From: Cryomorphaceae bacterium BACL7 MAG-120322-bin74
Lineage (GTDB): Bacteria; Bacteroidota; Bacteroidia; Flavobacteriales; Schleiferiaceae
Assembly: GCA_001438205.1 (NCBI GenBank)
Contig: LICG01000009.1
Coordinates: 1-56,045 of the forward strand
DNA: 56,045 bases
Direction of reading: 5' to 3'
The notes under the pieces were generated by a model. The model was not told where the DNA came from and made no database searches. It saw only the letters and a list, made by a program, of their open reading frames with translations. A program made the position numbers and the translations under genes. Positions 26,871-35,020 of the stretch are shown here, piece after piece (position 1 is the first letter of the stretch; every line of letters begins with the position of its first letter).

Positions 26871-27746
26871 TTAGGTCTTCTTATTTACCATCCAAACGCC
26901 CACAAGAATCGTCACCATTCCCAGGTAATGGTTGATCAAAAGATCTTCGCCAAAGATCAGTCCCCAGCCCAAGGCAACAATGGGAATCACATACGTAGTG
27001 GAGGCGGCAAAAAGCGGCGTCGTCATCGCAATAAGCCGGTTAAAAACCACCATAGCCAAACTGGTGCCTACCATCCCTAAGAATGCAATGGCGGCCAAGC
27101 TTGACCACATTTCTGGTGAGCCTGTGAGTTGATCCGTCACATGCGACCCCGCAAGAATGCCCATCGAGGGAACGGAAGCGCCCAGCATCGCAAAAAGGGT
27201 AATGGCTCTGGGGGATAGGTGTTTTAGTCGATCTCCAATGGTGTTTATACTGACACCATAACAGGCTGCAGCCAACACGGCCAAGAGCAAGTAGGGCCAA
27301 TTTTGTCCAACGCTTGAATGATCATCGAATGGATTGATCAGGATAACAGCCCCTATAAAACCAACTGCCACCCCAAAAGCGCGCAAGCGCTTTAATGGGC
27401 GCCCAAAGGCAATTAACCCAACCAATAAAGTAAATAGGGGCGTCATAGAATTGGTAATCCCTACCACACCTGATGGAACGTGTGCCACGGCAATAGGGAA
27501 GAGCACATAGGGAATAGAGTTGCCCAGGATAGCCACCAATAATAAGGGCGCAAGATCTGCCTTGCGGAATTCTTTGAGTTGCGGAAAGGCAAAGCTCAAG
27601 GTAAATACTGTAGCAAAAAGAATACGCGCAGCCCCAATTTGTATAGCGGTAAAACCGATCAAGGCATGTTTCATCAAAATGAAAGAGGATCCCCACACCA
27701 ATACGAGTGCGACAAAAATGATCCAGGTTAGAAGAGGGCGGTTCAT
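26871..27746 (-). CDS. EamA/DMT-superfamily transporter
   Basis: 291 residues with ten predicted membrane helices in two EamA repeats. Examples are LLTWIIFVALVLVWGSSFIL at the start, containing the family's WGSSF, and LAMVVFNRLIAM and LGWGLIFGED in the second half. Family members export metabolites such as amino acids or purines; the substrate here is unknown. The start at 27746 (MNRPLLTW) is chosen because the longer frame enters the divergent ctaA gene and because a -7 box lies seven bases upstream. It is divergent from ctaA with only 31 bases between start codons. Confidence 0.88.
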   Translation of the reverse strand: MNRPLLTWIIFVALVLVWGSSFILMKHALIGFTAIQIGAARILFATVFTLSFAFPQLKEFRKADLAPLLLVAILGNSIPYVLFPIAVAHVPSGVVGITNSMTPLFTLLVGLIAFGRPLKRLRAFGVAVGFIGAVILINPFDDHSSVGQNWPYLLLAVLAAACYGVSINTIGDRLKHLSPRAITLFAMLGASVPSMGILAGSHVTDQLTGSPEMWSSLAAIAFLGMVGTSLAMVVFNRLIAMTTPLFAASTTYVIPIVALGWGLIFGEDLLINHYLGMVTILVGVWMVNKKT

Positions 27747-27753
27747 AGGGCGC

Positions 27754-27761
27754 CAAAGGTA
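27754..27761 (-). promoter_or_regulatory. -7 box (TACCTTTG) of the EamA gene
   Basis: A full match to TAnnTTTG on the minus strand, seven bases before the ATG at 27746. It is one arm of the palindrome CAAAGGTAGATTACCTTTG; the other arm is the ctaA box. Confidence 0.6.
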
Positions 27762-27764
27762 GAT

Positions 27765-27772
27765 TACCTTTG
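27765..27772 (+). promoter_or_regulatory. -7 box (TACCTTTG) of ctaA
   Basis: A full match to TAnnTTTG, five bases before the ATG at 27778, back to back with the EamA box three bases away. It predicts a leaderless ctaA mRNA. Confidence 0.62.
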
Positions 27773-27777
27773 CATCC

Positions 27778-28866
27778 ATGCCACACAGCCCCACCACAAA
27801 ATGGACCTTTGTCCTACGTAGGCTTCTCCAGGCCTCGATTGCATTGACCATTTTAGTCATACTGGCGGGTTCCATTGTCCGAATGACGGGTAGCGGTATG
27901 GGCTGTCCTGATTGGCCTAGATGCTTTGGATTGACGGTCCCTCCGACCCAAGAGGCACAGGTTATTTGGGCGCCGGAAACTTTCTATGCTGAAGGTCGGA
28001 TGATTTTGCACCATGACACTTTGTGGGTAGCGGAGGCTTCCTTTACCAGCGGCCTTGTCATGCAAAAGGATCATTGGAGCCCCTATGACCGCCATGATTA
28101 TGCGGTTTTTAATCCCGTACATACGTGGATCGAATACATCAACCGGCTCCTAGGTGCGCTGTTGGGCATTCCTGTGTTTTTGGCCACACTTTGGACCTTT
28201 TGGCGGTTCAAAGCACATCCTAAATGGTCCTTCACCATTTTAGCGGCATTGTTTCTTTTGGGATTTGAAGCATGGTTGGGTAAGGTTGTGGTGGAGGGCA
28301 ATCTTGTGCCGAATCATATCACCTACCATATGGCCGGGGCGTTCTTGCTCCTTGGTTTATTGGCGGCTGTTTACCGCAGTGTTTCGACTGAATGGGAGAT
28401 TCATGCCCTGCGCGCAGAGCATGAGATAGAAAAGGTCAATGCAGACCGCAAAGGTGTTTATCGGCTGTTCCTTTGGCTTATTGCGTTGCTCAGTGTGCAA
28501 ATATTGATGGGGACACAGGTAAGAGAAGAGGTGGATGTGCTGATCAAAACCTTTGGGCTGACGTCAGACCGGAGTGCATGGGTTACCCAGCTTCCCTTTG
28601 CCCTCTACGTGCATAGAAGTTTTAGCATCGTACTCCTTGCACTGTCTTATTATCTCTACCGAAAATCTTTTGGATTGGCCGGATTAAAAGTCCGGTCGGC
28701 ACTTGTATTATATGCCTTATTGGCAGAAATAGCCATCGGCGCGTCCATGTATTATTTGTCTATTCCACGATGGATGCAGCCGTTGCATTTACTCTTGAGC
28801 GCAATCTCTTGGTATCTATTGGTAGATGGGGCCTTTAAGGCGTGGCTCATACTGCGTAAAAAGTAG
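27778..28866 (+). CDS. ctaA: heme A synthase (COX15/CtaA family)
   Basis: A 362-residue, eight-helix membrane protein that oxidises the C8 methyl of heme O to the formyl of heme A, the cofactor of aa3-type cytochrome oxidases. The opening helix and loop LAGSIVRMTGSGMGCPDWPR is the signature of the COX15 type. Histidines for the two hemes lie in VHTWIEYINRLLG, NHITYHMAG, YVHRSFSI and LQPLHLL-like positions (here MQPLHLLLS). Between helices 1 and 2 there is an insert of about 40 residues. A respiring, aerobic organism is implied. The cytochrome oxidase genes are not in this window. Confidence 0.93.
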   Translation: MPHSPTTKWTFVLRRLLQASIALTILVILAGSIVRMTGSGMGCPDWPRCFGLTVPPTQEAQVIWAPETFYAEGRMILHHDTLWVAEASFTSGLVMQKDHWSPYDRHDYAVFNPVHTWIEYINRLLGALLGIPVFLATLWTFWRFKAHPKWSFTILAALFLLGFEAWLGKVVVEGNLVPNHITYHMAGAFLLLGLLAAVYRSVSTEWEIHALRAEHEIEKVNADRKGVYRLFLWLIALLSVQILMGTQVREEVDVLIKTFGLTSDRSAWVTQLPFALYVHRSFSIVLLALSYYLYRKSFGLAGLKVRSALVLYALLAEIAIGASMYYLSIPRWMQPLHLLLSAISWYLLVDGAFKAWLILRKK

Positions 28867-28953
28867 GTTTCCCCCATCCCTTTCATCGCTTTTCATGGCC
28901 GATTCAATTGACGGATCTGCCTCTAATGTCTTACGCGCTTTATTCGCACACTT

Positions 28954-29562
28954 TTAGATATTCTCCCACGTTAACGTCTCCAAGTAGCGGATGACCTCTT
29001 TTTCAAAGAATGCCGTCACGGGTGCCAAAGAATCCGCATTGGGTTCTGCAAAAACATAGGCGGCTCCTCGCACAAAGTGTGCTGTGCTGTCGGTCGCAAA
29101 AAACTGAATTGTCGAGGCCGCATTTCCTTCAACATGAAAAAGAATGCCATACACCTTGCGTTCGGGATTTACGTAGAGCTTTTGGGAAATACCATCCGCA
29201 ACCACTGAATGTTTGAAGGCAAGTTTATGTGCATCGTCAATCAACGTGGCCAAATTCTGTTTTACAGGTTTATAGGTGAGTTGCATGCGGCCTTGACACC
29301 ATGGATACACGATATCGCCCCAACCTAATTCGGACTGACCTTCCCACTGGGCAGATCCATGCACTAGCATGGAGTAAGGAAAGGATGCTTCCGTAAATTC
29401 AGAAAGAGAATGTGCCGTAGAGTCTACTATGGGTGGCGCAATACGGATAAAGCCGTTGGGTTTTGGTAGGGTGTTGGATGGTGGCCAAGCCATCAGGGCG
29501 ACAATACCCAAGAGAAGTACAGATCCCAGCGCTAGAAGCACATTGCGTTTAGTCTTCATCAC
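28954..29562 (-). CDS. gldD: gliding-motility / T9SS protein GldD, without the lipidation cysteine
   Basis: 202 residues, recognised from LPKPNGFIRI near the N-terminus, the FPYSMLV block, WGDIVYPWCQGRMQLTYKPV, and its position directly after gldE. GldD is needed for gliding and type IX secretion in flavobacteria. It is normally a lipoprotein. Here the signal segment LLALGSVLLLGIVALMAW has Trp26 where a lipobox cysteine would be, so the protein looks anchored by an N-terminal helix. It overlaps gldE by 14 bases. The 87 bases to ctaA hold no clear terminator. Confidence 0.88.
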   Translation of the reverse strand: MMKTKRNVLLALGSVLLLGIVALMAWPPSNTLPKPNGFIRIAPPIVDSTAHSLSEFTEASFPYSMLVHGSAQWEGQSELGWGDIVYPWCQGRMQLTYKPVKQNLATLIDDAHKLAFKHSVVADGISQKLYVNPERKVYGILFHVEGNAASTIQFFATDSTAHFVRGAAYVFAEPNADSLAPVTAFFEKEVIRYLETLTWENI

Positions 29563-30859
29563 GTTCTACTTTGACTTTCACCCGAACAATGCGTCGACGG
29601 TCCGCAGCTTCCACCGTCCATTGTACGGGCCCAGTTTGCAGGGTCTCCCCCTTCAGCGGCATACGGCCCAGCTGCTCCAAGATTAATCCAGCCACGGTAT
29701 CGGCTTCACCTCGATAGCTGTCTAGGGTATCAGGATCCATGTCCACGGCACGGAATAAATCCGACAATTGCGCTCGTGCTTCAAAGACAAACGTATCTTC
29801 ATCTAATTGAGAGAAGAGTTGCTCTTCGGTGTCAAATTCATCACGAATTTCACCCACAATCTCTTCCATCACATCTTCCAGGGTAACAAGTCCAGAAATG
29901 CCGCCAAATTCGTCCACTACCAGGGCCATATGCATCTTTTTTTCACGAAAGTCCCCCAAGAGGTCATCAATTTTCATGCTCTCTGTAACAAAAAATGCGG
30001 GACGCACCAAGGCAGACCAAGCATAATTTGCTTCCTCATCTAGATGCTTCAATAAGTCTTTTGCATGCAGAATTCCGGAAATTCGATCCATGTTTTCTTG
30101 GTAAATCGGAATACGTGAAAATCCATTTTCTGAGACGACTTCTAGCACATCGGCGAGGGCCTTTTCGTCTTCTAGAGCAAAAATCTCCTGCCGCGGTGTC
30201 ATGATTTGTTTGACACTAGTGGAGCCAAACCGAACAATTTCGCGCAGTAAGCGCTGTTGATCTGGGGTTGTGGCATCGTCAGATGTCAGGTCTAATGCAT
30301 CCTCCAATTCTTCTACGGTCAAGGATTTGTTTTTGCTTGATCGCTCAATAAAGCGACTGGAACCCACCAATGCCATGCTTAAAGGTTGTAAAACACGCAT
30401 GCTGCCCTGAATGAAGACCCCCACGTTTTTTGCCCAAATAACCCCGTGGCTTGCAGCATAAGTTTTTGGAATAACCTCGCCAAAAATGAGCAGTACGGCT
30501 GTTACCAATACCGTCTGAAAGCCAATAGCTAACCAAGGATGCGCATCTAAGTTGAAGATGAGCCCAATGACGTATGTGCTGATCAAAATCAAAGCAAGGT
30601 TGAACAAGTTGTTTAAGACGAGTAAGGTGGCTAAAAGTTTTTCCGGGTGTTTGAGCACCTCTAAGACGCGTTCAGATCCCGTGTTTTTTTCTTCATGAAG
30701 TTTGGCCTTGTCCTTTGGAGTCAGGGAAAAGAAAGCCACTTCTGACGCAGAGGCTACGGCAGAACCAACCAACAATAGCGCCATAGCACCCAGGGGTATA
30801 ATGGCTTCTGAAGGGAAAGGTTGAAAAAAATCGTGGAGAAGGGTCGGGTCAGGGTCCAA
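29549..30859 (-). CDS. gldE: GldE, CNNM/HlyC-CorC family membrane protein
   Basis: 436 residues: an N-terminal DUF21 (CNNM) membrane domain of about four helices (MALLLVGSAVASASEVAFFS), a CBS-domain pair around residues 215-335 (IMTPRQEIFALEDEKALADV, DEFGGISGLVTLEDVMEEIV), and a C-terminal CorC/HlyC domain (EARAQLSDLFRAV, DTVAGLILEQLGRMP). In Bacteroidota this protein next to GldD is GldE, which can partly compensate for loss of GldB. Biochemically the family is linked to divalent metal transport. The only upstream start codon in frame is TTG at 30859, so the exact start is uncertain. Confidence 0.9.
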   Translation of the reverse strand: MDPDPTLLHDFFQPFPSEAIIPLGAMALLLVGSAVASASEVAFFSLTPKDKAKLHEEKNTGSERVLEVLKHPEKLLATLLVLNNLFNLALILISTYVIGLIFNLDAHPWLAIGFQTVLVTAVLLIFGEVIPKTYAASHGVIWAKNVGVFIQGSMRVLQPLSMALVGSSRFIERSSKNKSLTVEELEDALDLTSDDATTPDQQRLLREIVRFGSTSVKQIMTPRQEIFALEDEKALADVLEVVSENGFSRIPIYQENMDRISGILHAKDLLKHLDEEANYAWSALVRPAFFVTESMKIDDLLGDFREKKMHMALVVDEFGGISGLVTLEDVMEEIVGEIRDEFDTEEQLFSQLDEDTFVFEARAQLSDLFRAVDMDPDTLDSYRGEADTVAGLILEQLGRMPLKGETLQTGPVQWTVEAADRRRIVRVKVKVERDED

Positions 30860-30894
30860 GGAGGAGGTATTGATTCATACAGGGAGCAAGCGCA

Positions 30895-31356
30895 TCAGAA
30901 GGGGAAGTCGTCGTCTTCTTCCTGTTGGGGAGAATCATCCGCATTGTATTGTTGATCCTCATCTACATTTCGGTATGCGTTTCGTGGCGTTTCCGAGGCT
31001 TCCTCTCTAGACCGCATAGGGTTGGGTCCGAGCATGGTCATGGAGTCCGCTGCAATTTCAATATTATAACGTGTTTGATTATGGTCATCTGTCCATTGAC
31101 GCGACCGGATCTTACCTTCAATGAAGACTTTGTCTCCTTTTTTGAGGTAGCGTTCGCATACCTCGCCTAAACGTGGAGAACGCACCACCACCGTGTGCCA
31201 CTCGGTGTTTTCCTTGCGATTTCCCTCACGGTCCGTATAGTTTTCCGTGGTAGCCATGGGGAAGCGGACGAGTTTTCCGCCATTGTCAAAGTTGCGAACT
31301 TCGGGATCTTTACCCAAGTTTCCGATCAACATGACCTTATTTAAAGTACCTGCCAT
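30895..31356 (-). CDS. ssb: single-stranded DNA-binding protein
   Basis: 153 residues. The OB-fold (about residues 1-108) has the typical opening NKVMLIGNLGKDPEVR, then WHTVVVRSPRLGEVCERYLK and KGDKVFIEGKIRSRQW. A flexible acidic linker leads to the DDDFPF tip that binds partner proteins in replication and repair. It is cotranscribed with mutY upstream and gldE/gldD downstream, a gene order conserved in Bacteroidota. Confidence 0.97.
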   Translation of the reverse strand: MAGTLNKVMLIGNLGKDPEVRNFDNGGKLVRFPMATTENYTDREGNRKENTEWHTVVVRSPRLGEVCERYLKKGDKVFIEGKIRSRQWTDDHNQTRYNIEIAADSMTMLGPNPMRSREEASETPRNAYRNVDEDQQYNADDSPQQEEDDDFPF

Positions 31357-31374
31357 TTGTATGCTTTGTATAGG

Positions 31375-32376
31375 TCAAATGTAGTTTTTTTCCTCTAACC
31401 ACCACCTTATAGGCACAGGTATCGCTCGGTGCTGCAGGACGTTAGGATCAACCCATTCCCATTGCGGCTCAATCCAAAGGGAGGGGGCATGAGATTCCGG
31501 AAAATGGACGTCCAGATCTAGATGTGTCAATAAATGCCTTTTGCGGAGCCCCTCGATGACAGGAATCGTTTCGGGAAGCTCCTCTGGAAAGCACCATAAA
31601 TCTCCCCAAATACCCTTAGAGGGTCTTTTGATCACCGCGATTTTGTCTTTTCGCATGATGACATGAAGCGTCATACTGACTTGCTTTGCCACTTTTTTGG
31701 ATTTCTTCATTGGAAAATCCGTTTGGGTGCCCCTCCGAAAGGCTTCGCAGGCAAAGGCAAGTGGGCAGTCAATACATTTTGGTTGTGTCGGGGTGCAAAT
31801 CTGCGCACCTAAGTCCATAATGGCTTGATTACTGTCCCCAGGCCTGAGGGGATCAAGTAGCGGGAGAGATTTATGGGCTATGATTTTTTGCGTACTTGGA
31901 AGGTCAATGCAGTCAGCTAAAGCAAAGAGTCTTGTATAGACCCGAAAGGCATTGCCATCTAGTGCGGGGATAACTTGCTTAAACGCAATAGAGGCTATGG
32001 CTGCTGCGGTATAGGGGCCAATCCCGGGCAAACTTTGTAAATCTTTCGCATTGTTTGGGAAATCACCCAATTCCGCTATGATTTTAGCCGTTGCATGAAG
32101 GTTGCGTGCGCGGCTGTAATAACCCAACCCCGCCCAAAGTCCCATGACTTTTTCTGACGGCGCCTCTGCTAGAGATTGAAGGGTAGGGAATTCAGTCATA
32201 AACTTTTCCCAATAGGCACGTCCTTGCGCCACCCTAGTTTGTTGAAGAATCACCTCACTCAACCATATGGCATATGGATTGCTATAACTACGCCAAGGCA
32301 AGGTCCGTGCACTGCGATCAAACCACTCGATTAGAGCAGTTTGTATGTCAATATTCCATGTTGTTGTTTCGTTCAC
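31375..32376 (-). CDS. mutY: A/G-specific adenine glycosylase
   Basis: A 333-residue MutY that removes adenine mispaired with 8-oxoguanine. It has the N-terminal HhH-GPD domain with SEVILQQTRV and LPGIGPYTAAAIASIAF plus the following aspartate (ALDGNAFRVYTR). The iron-sulfur cluster loop is complete: C-TPTQPK-C-ID-C-PLAFA-C. A C-terminal NUDIX-like domain follows from about residue 225. The start codon is GTG at 32376; upstream in frame there is an early stop. It retains the cluster that the window's endonuclease III lacks. Confidence 0.95.
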   Translation of the reverse strand: MNETTTWNIDIQTALIEWFDRSARTLPWRSYSNPYAIWLSEVILQQTRVAQGRAYWEKFMTEFPTLQSLAEAPSEKVMGLWAGLGYYSRARNLHATAKIIAELGDFPNNAKDLQSLPGIGPYTAAAIASIAFKQVIPALDGNAFRVYTRLFALADCIDLPSTQKIIAHKSLPLLDPLRPGDSNQAIMDLGAQICTPTQPKCIDCPLAFACEAFRRGTQTDFPMKKSKKVAKQVSMTLHVIMRKDKIAVIKRPSKGIWGDLWCFPEELPETIPVIEGLRKRHLLTHLDLDVHFPESHAPSLWIEPQWEWVDPNVLQHRAIPVPIRWWLEEKNYI

Positions 32377-32383
32377 TATTCCT

Positions 32384-32391
32384 TAACTTTG
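32384..32391 (+). promoter_or_regulatory. -7 box (TAACTTTG) and -33 TTG of the hup operon
   Basis: TAACTTTG fully matches TAnnTTTG, with TTG at 32361-32363 exactly 20 bases upstream: both elements of the Bacteroidota promoter. The leader would be about 65 bases. The -33 part lies inside the first codons of the divergent mutY. Confidence 0.65.
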
Positions 32392-32461
32392 CGGCCGCTA
32401 AAATAACCCCAATCTTCCCGGGGGCATAGACTCAGGGAAACACGTTTTAAAAGAAATTACC

Positions 32462-32755
32462 ATGACAAAAGCGGACATCGTCACGCGTATCTCTGACCGC
32501 ACGGGTCTTGAAAAATCCGATGTATTAGCCGTCGTAGAGGGCTTCATGCGCGAAGTAAAATCGAGTATGGAATCCGGCGAGAATGTTTATCTGCGCGGTT
32601 TCGGAAGCTTTGTGCTGAAGAAGCGTGCGGAAAAAACCGGTCGCAATATTTCCAAGAACACCACACTTATCATCCCTGCTCATTATATCCCTTCATTTAA
32701 GCCTGCAAAGACTTTTGCAGAGGAGGTAAAGAGCAACGTTGAGGTAAACGACTAA
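32462..32755 (+). CDS. hup: HU-family DNA-binding protein
   Basis: 97 residues. Small histone-like protein that bends DNA as a dimer. It has the HU/IHF pattern: MTKADIVTRISDRTGL, an arm region starting VYLRGFGSFVLKKRAEKTGR, and IIPAHYIPSFKPAKTF near the end. The arm ends in RNISKNTT, near the family's RNP position. It is first in an operon with a TPR protein, a 29-residue basic protein and RNase G. Confidence 0.95.
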   Translation: MTKADIVTRISDRTGLEKSDVLAVVEGFMREVKSSMESGENVYLRGFGSFVLKKRAEKTGRNISKNTTLIIPAHYIPSFKPAKTFAEEVKSNVEVND

Positions 32756-32771
32756 AAAAAGAAGAATAGGT

Positions 32772-33281
32772 ATGAAGCGCGCATGGGTTTACGCTATTTC
32801 TGCTGTGGTTGTGGTGACCGCAGGAGTTTGGCTATTGCCGCATGCGCCTAGAGCAGAAAAGGAACAAGAAACAGAAGCAACCCTAAGCCCCTTGGATCAG
32901 AAAGTTCAAGAGGCTGTGGCCATTATCCAGTCGCAAGAAGGCAATCCTATGGAGGCCATCTTTAAACTGCGTGAAGTGGTCCAGGAAGATCCCAATCACC
33001 GTGACGCCCAGTTCTACCTTGGGCAATTCTCCATGATGTCCGGGCAATGGGAGAAAGCCGTAGAACGCTTCCAAATTGTACTTACAATCCGCCCCGACGA
33101 TGAAGTCGCTGCGGAAAGCCTAGCCCAGTCCCTCGCTAACGCGGGACGTGTAGAAGGGGCCATTCAGCACCTAGAATCTTTTTTAACCCAATACCCCAAC
33201 ACCCCCCGCGCCTCCGAATTGAAGGCAGCATTAGAAGCACTTCAGTCGGGACTTGCAACGGAGGCCAAAAAAATTCAATGA
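32772..33281 (+). CDS. membrane-anchored TPR protein
   Basis: 169 residues. One N-terminal membrane segment (WVYAISAVVVVTAGVWLL) is followed by a charged linker and about three tetratricopeptide repeats (AIFKLREVVQEDPNHRDAQF, KAVERFQIVLTIRPDDEVAA, GAIQHLESFLTQYPNTPRAS). The TPR part should face the periplasm, though topology is inferred. Its role is unknown; in this phylum a small TPR protein commonly lies between hup and rng. It starts 16 bases after hup. Confidence 0.85.
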   Translation: MKRAWVYAISAVVVVTAGVWLLPHAPRAEKEQETEATLSPLDQKVQEAVAIIQSQEGNPMEAIFKLREVVQEDPNHRDAQFYLGQFSMMSGQWEKAVERFQIVLTIRPDDEVAAESLAQSLANAGRVEGAIQHLESFLTQYPNTPRASELKAALEALQSGLATEAKKIQ

Positions 33282-33306
33282 TTGTTTCATTTTAATCGAC
33301 AGCATT

Positions 33307-33396
33307 ATGCCAAGCGGTAAGAAAAGAAAACGCCATAAGATGGCTACACACAAGCGGAAGAAGCGTCTACGCAAAAACCGTCACAAAAAGAAATAA
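33307..33396 (+). CDS. 29-residue very basic protein (AURKAIP1/COX24-type, mS38-like)
   Basis: Of 29 residues, 18 are Lys, Arg or His: it starts MPSGKKRKRHKMATHKRKKR and ends NRHKKK. This matches the short Bacteroidota proteins annotated with the AURKAIP1/COX24 domain, whose mitochondrial relative mS38 sits in the small ribosomal subunit. A role on the ribosome is an inference. It lies 25 bases after the TPR gene and 13 before rng, in the same operon, a placement that supports it being real despite its size. Confidence 0.8.
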   Translation: MPSGKKRKRHKMATHKRKKRLRKNRHKKK

Positions 33397-33409
33397 GTAG
33401 AGGCAAATT

Positions 33410-34960
33410 ATGCGTACTGAACTTATCATTCAAGCGAGTGAGTCGGACGCAGTCATTGCCCTTCTTAAGGATGGCCGTTTAACAGAGCTGATTCAGGAAG
33501 ATGCAAAACAGCAATTTTCTGTAGGCGATGTTTATTTGGGACAAGTGCGCAAATTGGCACCCAGTCTCAACGCGGCATTTGTGGATGTAGGATACGAGAA
33601 AGATGCGTTTCTACACTACCATGATTTAGGTCCTCAAATTTCATCGTGGCAGTCTTTTAACAAGAAAGTTCACCTCGGGAAGCAACCAGCAAACATTGCT
33701 GATTTCAACCTAGAACCCCTGATCGAAAAAGATGGGGCTATGGAGAGCGTTCTGAAACCGGGTGACCAAATATTGGTCCAGGTTGTGAAAGAGCCTATTT
33801 CGACGAAAGGCCCTCGGGTTACATCTGAAATATCTATCGCGGGACGGTTCATCGTTTTGGTGCCGTTTACCACCCGCGTTTCAGTATCTCAGAAGATTCG
33901 AGAGCGTAAAGAGAAGGAACGACTGCGCAAGCTCGTTCAATCGATTCGCCCTGATGGCTTTGGTGTGATTGTTCGCACCGTTGCCCAAGGGGTCTCCACG
34001 GAAGAATTGACCGCCGACTTGGCGGACTTGATGTCCAAGTGGAAAATATTGCACCGCACTTTGCGGAACGCAAAGCCACGCAAATGTGTTTTAAGAGAGA
34101 TGGACCGCGCAAGCGCCTATCTGCGTGATGTCTTCAATGACAGCTTTGACCAAATTGTCGTGGACGATGAGTCCCTGCACCAAGAGATCAAAGAATATGT
34201 AGAGTCCATCGCACCGGAACGCGCCAGCATTGTCAAGATGCATAATTCGGCCGTCCCTGTCTTTCAGCACTATGGCGTAGACCGCCAGTTGAAGTCTGCT
34301 TTTGGGCGGACAGTGAACATGGGCAAGGGTACCTACCTTATCATTGAACACACTGAAGCGATGCACGTCATTGATGTGAATAGCGGAAACCGTTCTAGCA
34401 AAGGAGAAAGTCAAGAAGACAATGCTTTGGCCGTGAATCTCATGGCAGCGGAGGAAATTGGCCGGCAACTTCGTTTGCGCGATATGGGTGGGATCATTTG
34501 TATTGACTTTATTGATTTGCACAAAGGGGAGCACCGAAAGGAACTCTTTGAAAAGATGAAGGAAGTCATGGAGAATGACCGAGCACGCCACAAGATTCTT
34601 CCCCCGTCCAAGTTTGGCTTGGTGGAAATCACAAGGCAACGTGTTCGTCCTGCCCGACGTCTAGAAACAAAGGAAGAAAATCCTGATAACCTGGTTGAAG
34701 CACCGATCACCATGATTGATGCTTTAGAACAAAAGTTTGACCAGATTGTCGCCAAGATGCGCGAGAAAAAAGACAAGGGAACCGTGTTTTTACATGTGCA
34801 TCCTTTCATTCATGCGTATCTCACGAAGGGATTCCTTTGGAAGTCAAAGGGCCGTCAATGGTCAAAGCTCTATGGGCACCCATTGAAAGTAGTGGAACGT
34901 GACGCCTTCAAGATGTTGGAGTACCGTTTTGCGGATGATCAAAACAAGAAACTGGGTTAA
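33410..34960 (+). CDS. rng: ribonuclease E/G family protein (RNase G type), no zinc-link motif
   Basis: A 516-residue endoribonuclease for rRNA maturation and mRNA decay. The S1-like RNA-binding region is at about residues 35-130 (GDVYLGQVRKLAPSLNAAFV), then the 5'-sensor and DNase I-like catalytic regions. Metal-binding aspartates lie in HVIDVNSGNRS and ICIDFIDLHKGEH. EITRQRVRPARRLETKEENP follows; the CPxCxG zinc-link that joins subunits in E. coli RNase E and G is missing here, with no cysteine in the region. There is no RNase E-type scaffold tail. It is last in the hup operon and has a strong terminator. Confidence 0.93.
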   Translation: MRTELIIQASESDAVIALLKDGRLTELIQEDAKQQFSVGDVYLGQVRKLAPSLNAAFVDVGYEKDAFLHYHDLGPQISSWQSFNKKVHLGKQPANIADFNLEPLIEKDGAMESVLKPGDQILVQVVKEPISTKGPRVTSEISIAGRFIVLVPFTTRVSVSQKIRERKEKERLRKLVQSIRPDGFGVIVRTVAQGVSTEELTADLADLMSKWKILHRTLRNAKPRKCVLREMDRASAYLRDVFNDSFDQIVVDDESLHQEIKEYVESIAPERASIVKMHNSAVPVFQHYGVDRQLKSAFGRTVNMGKGTYLIIEHTEAMHVIDVNSGNRSSKGESQEDNALAVNLMAAEEIGRQLRLRDMGGIICIDFIDLHKGEHRKELFEKMKEVMENDRARHKILPPSKFGLVEITRQRVRPARRLETKEENPDNLVEAPITMIDALEQKFDQIVAKMREKKDKGTVFLHVHPFIHAYLTKGFLWKSKGRQWSKLYGHPLKVVERDAFKMLEYRFADDQNKKLG

Positions 34961-34983
34961 GATCCATTTCTACCATTTTTTAT

Positions 34984-35015
34984 GCAGGCGGCCATTGGCC
35001 GCCTGCACTATTTTT
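34984..35015 (+). terminator. intrinsic terminator after rng, its U-tract overlapping the recX promoter
   Basis: A 10-bp perfect stem (GCAGGCGGCC, 34984-34993, with 34997-35006) and a tight loop, followed by ACTATTTTT. The last T run is also part of the TATTTTTG box of recX. Confidence 0.85.
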
Positions 35016-35016
35016 G
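35009..35016 (+). promoter_or_regulatory. -7 box (TATTTTTG) of recX
   Basis: A full match to TAnnTTTG, four bases before the recX ATG at 35021. It predicts a leaderless mRNA. It begins three bases after the terminator stem of rng. Confidence 0.58.
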
Positions 35017-35020
35017 GACT

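Noticed and set aside
28895-28957. 20-codon ORF after ctaA
   Set aside because: Very short, overlaps the gldD stop on the other strand, and has no promoter or family.
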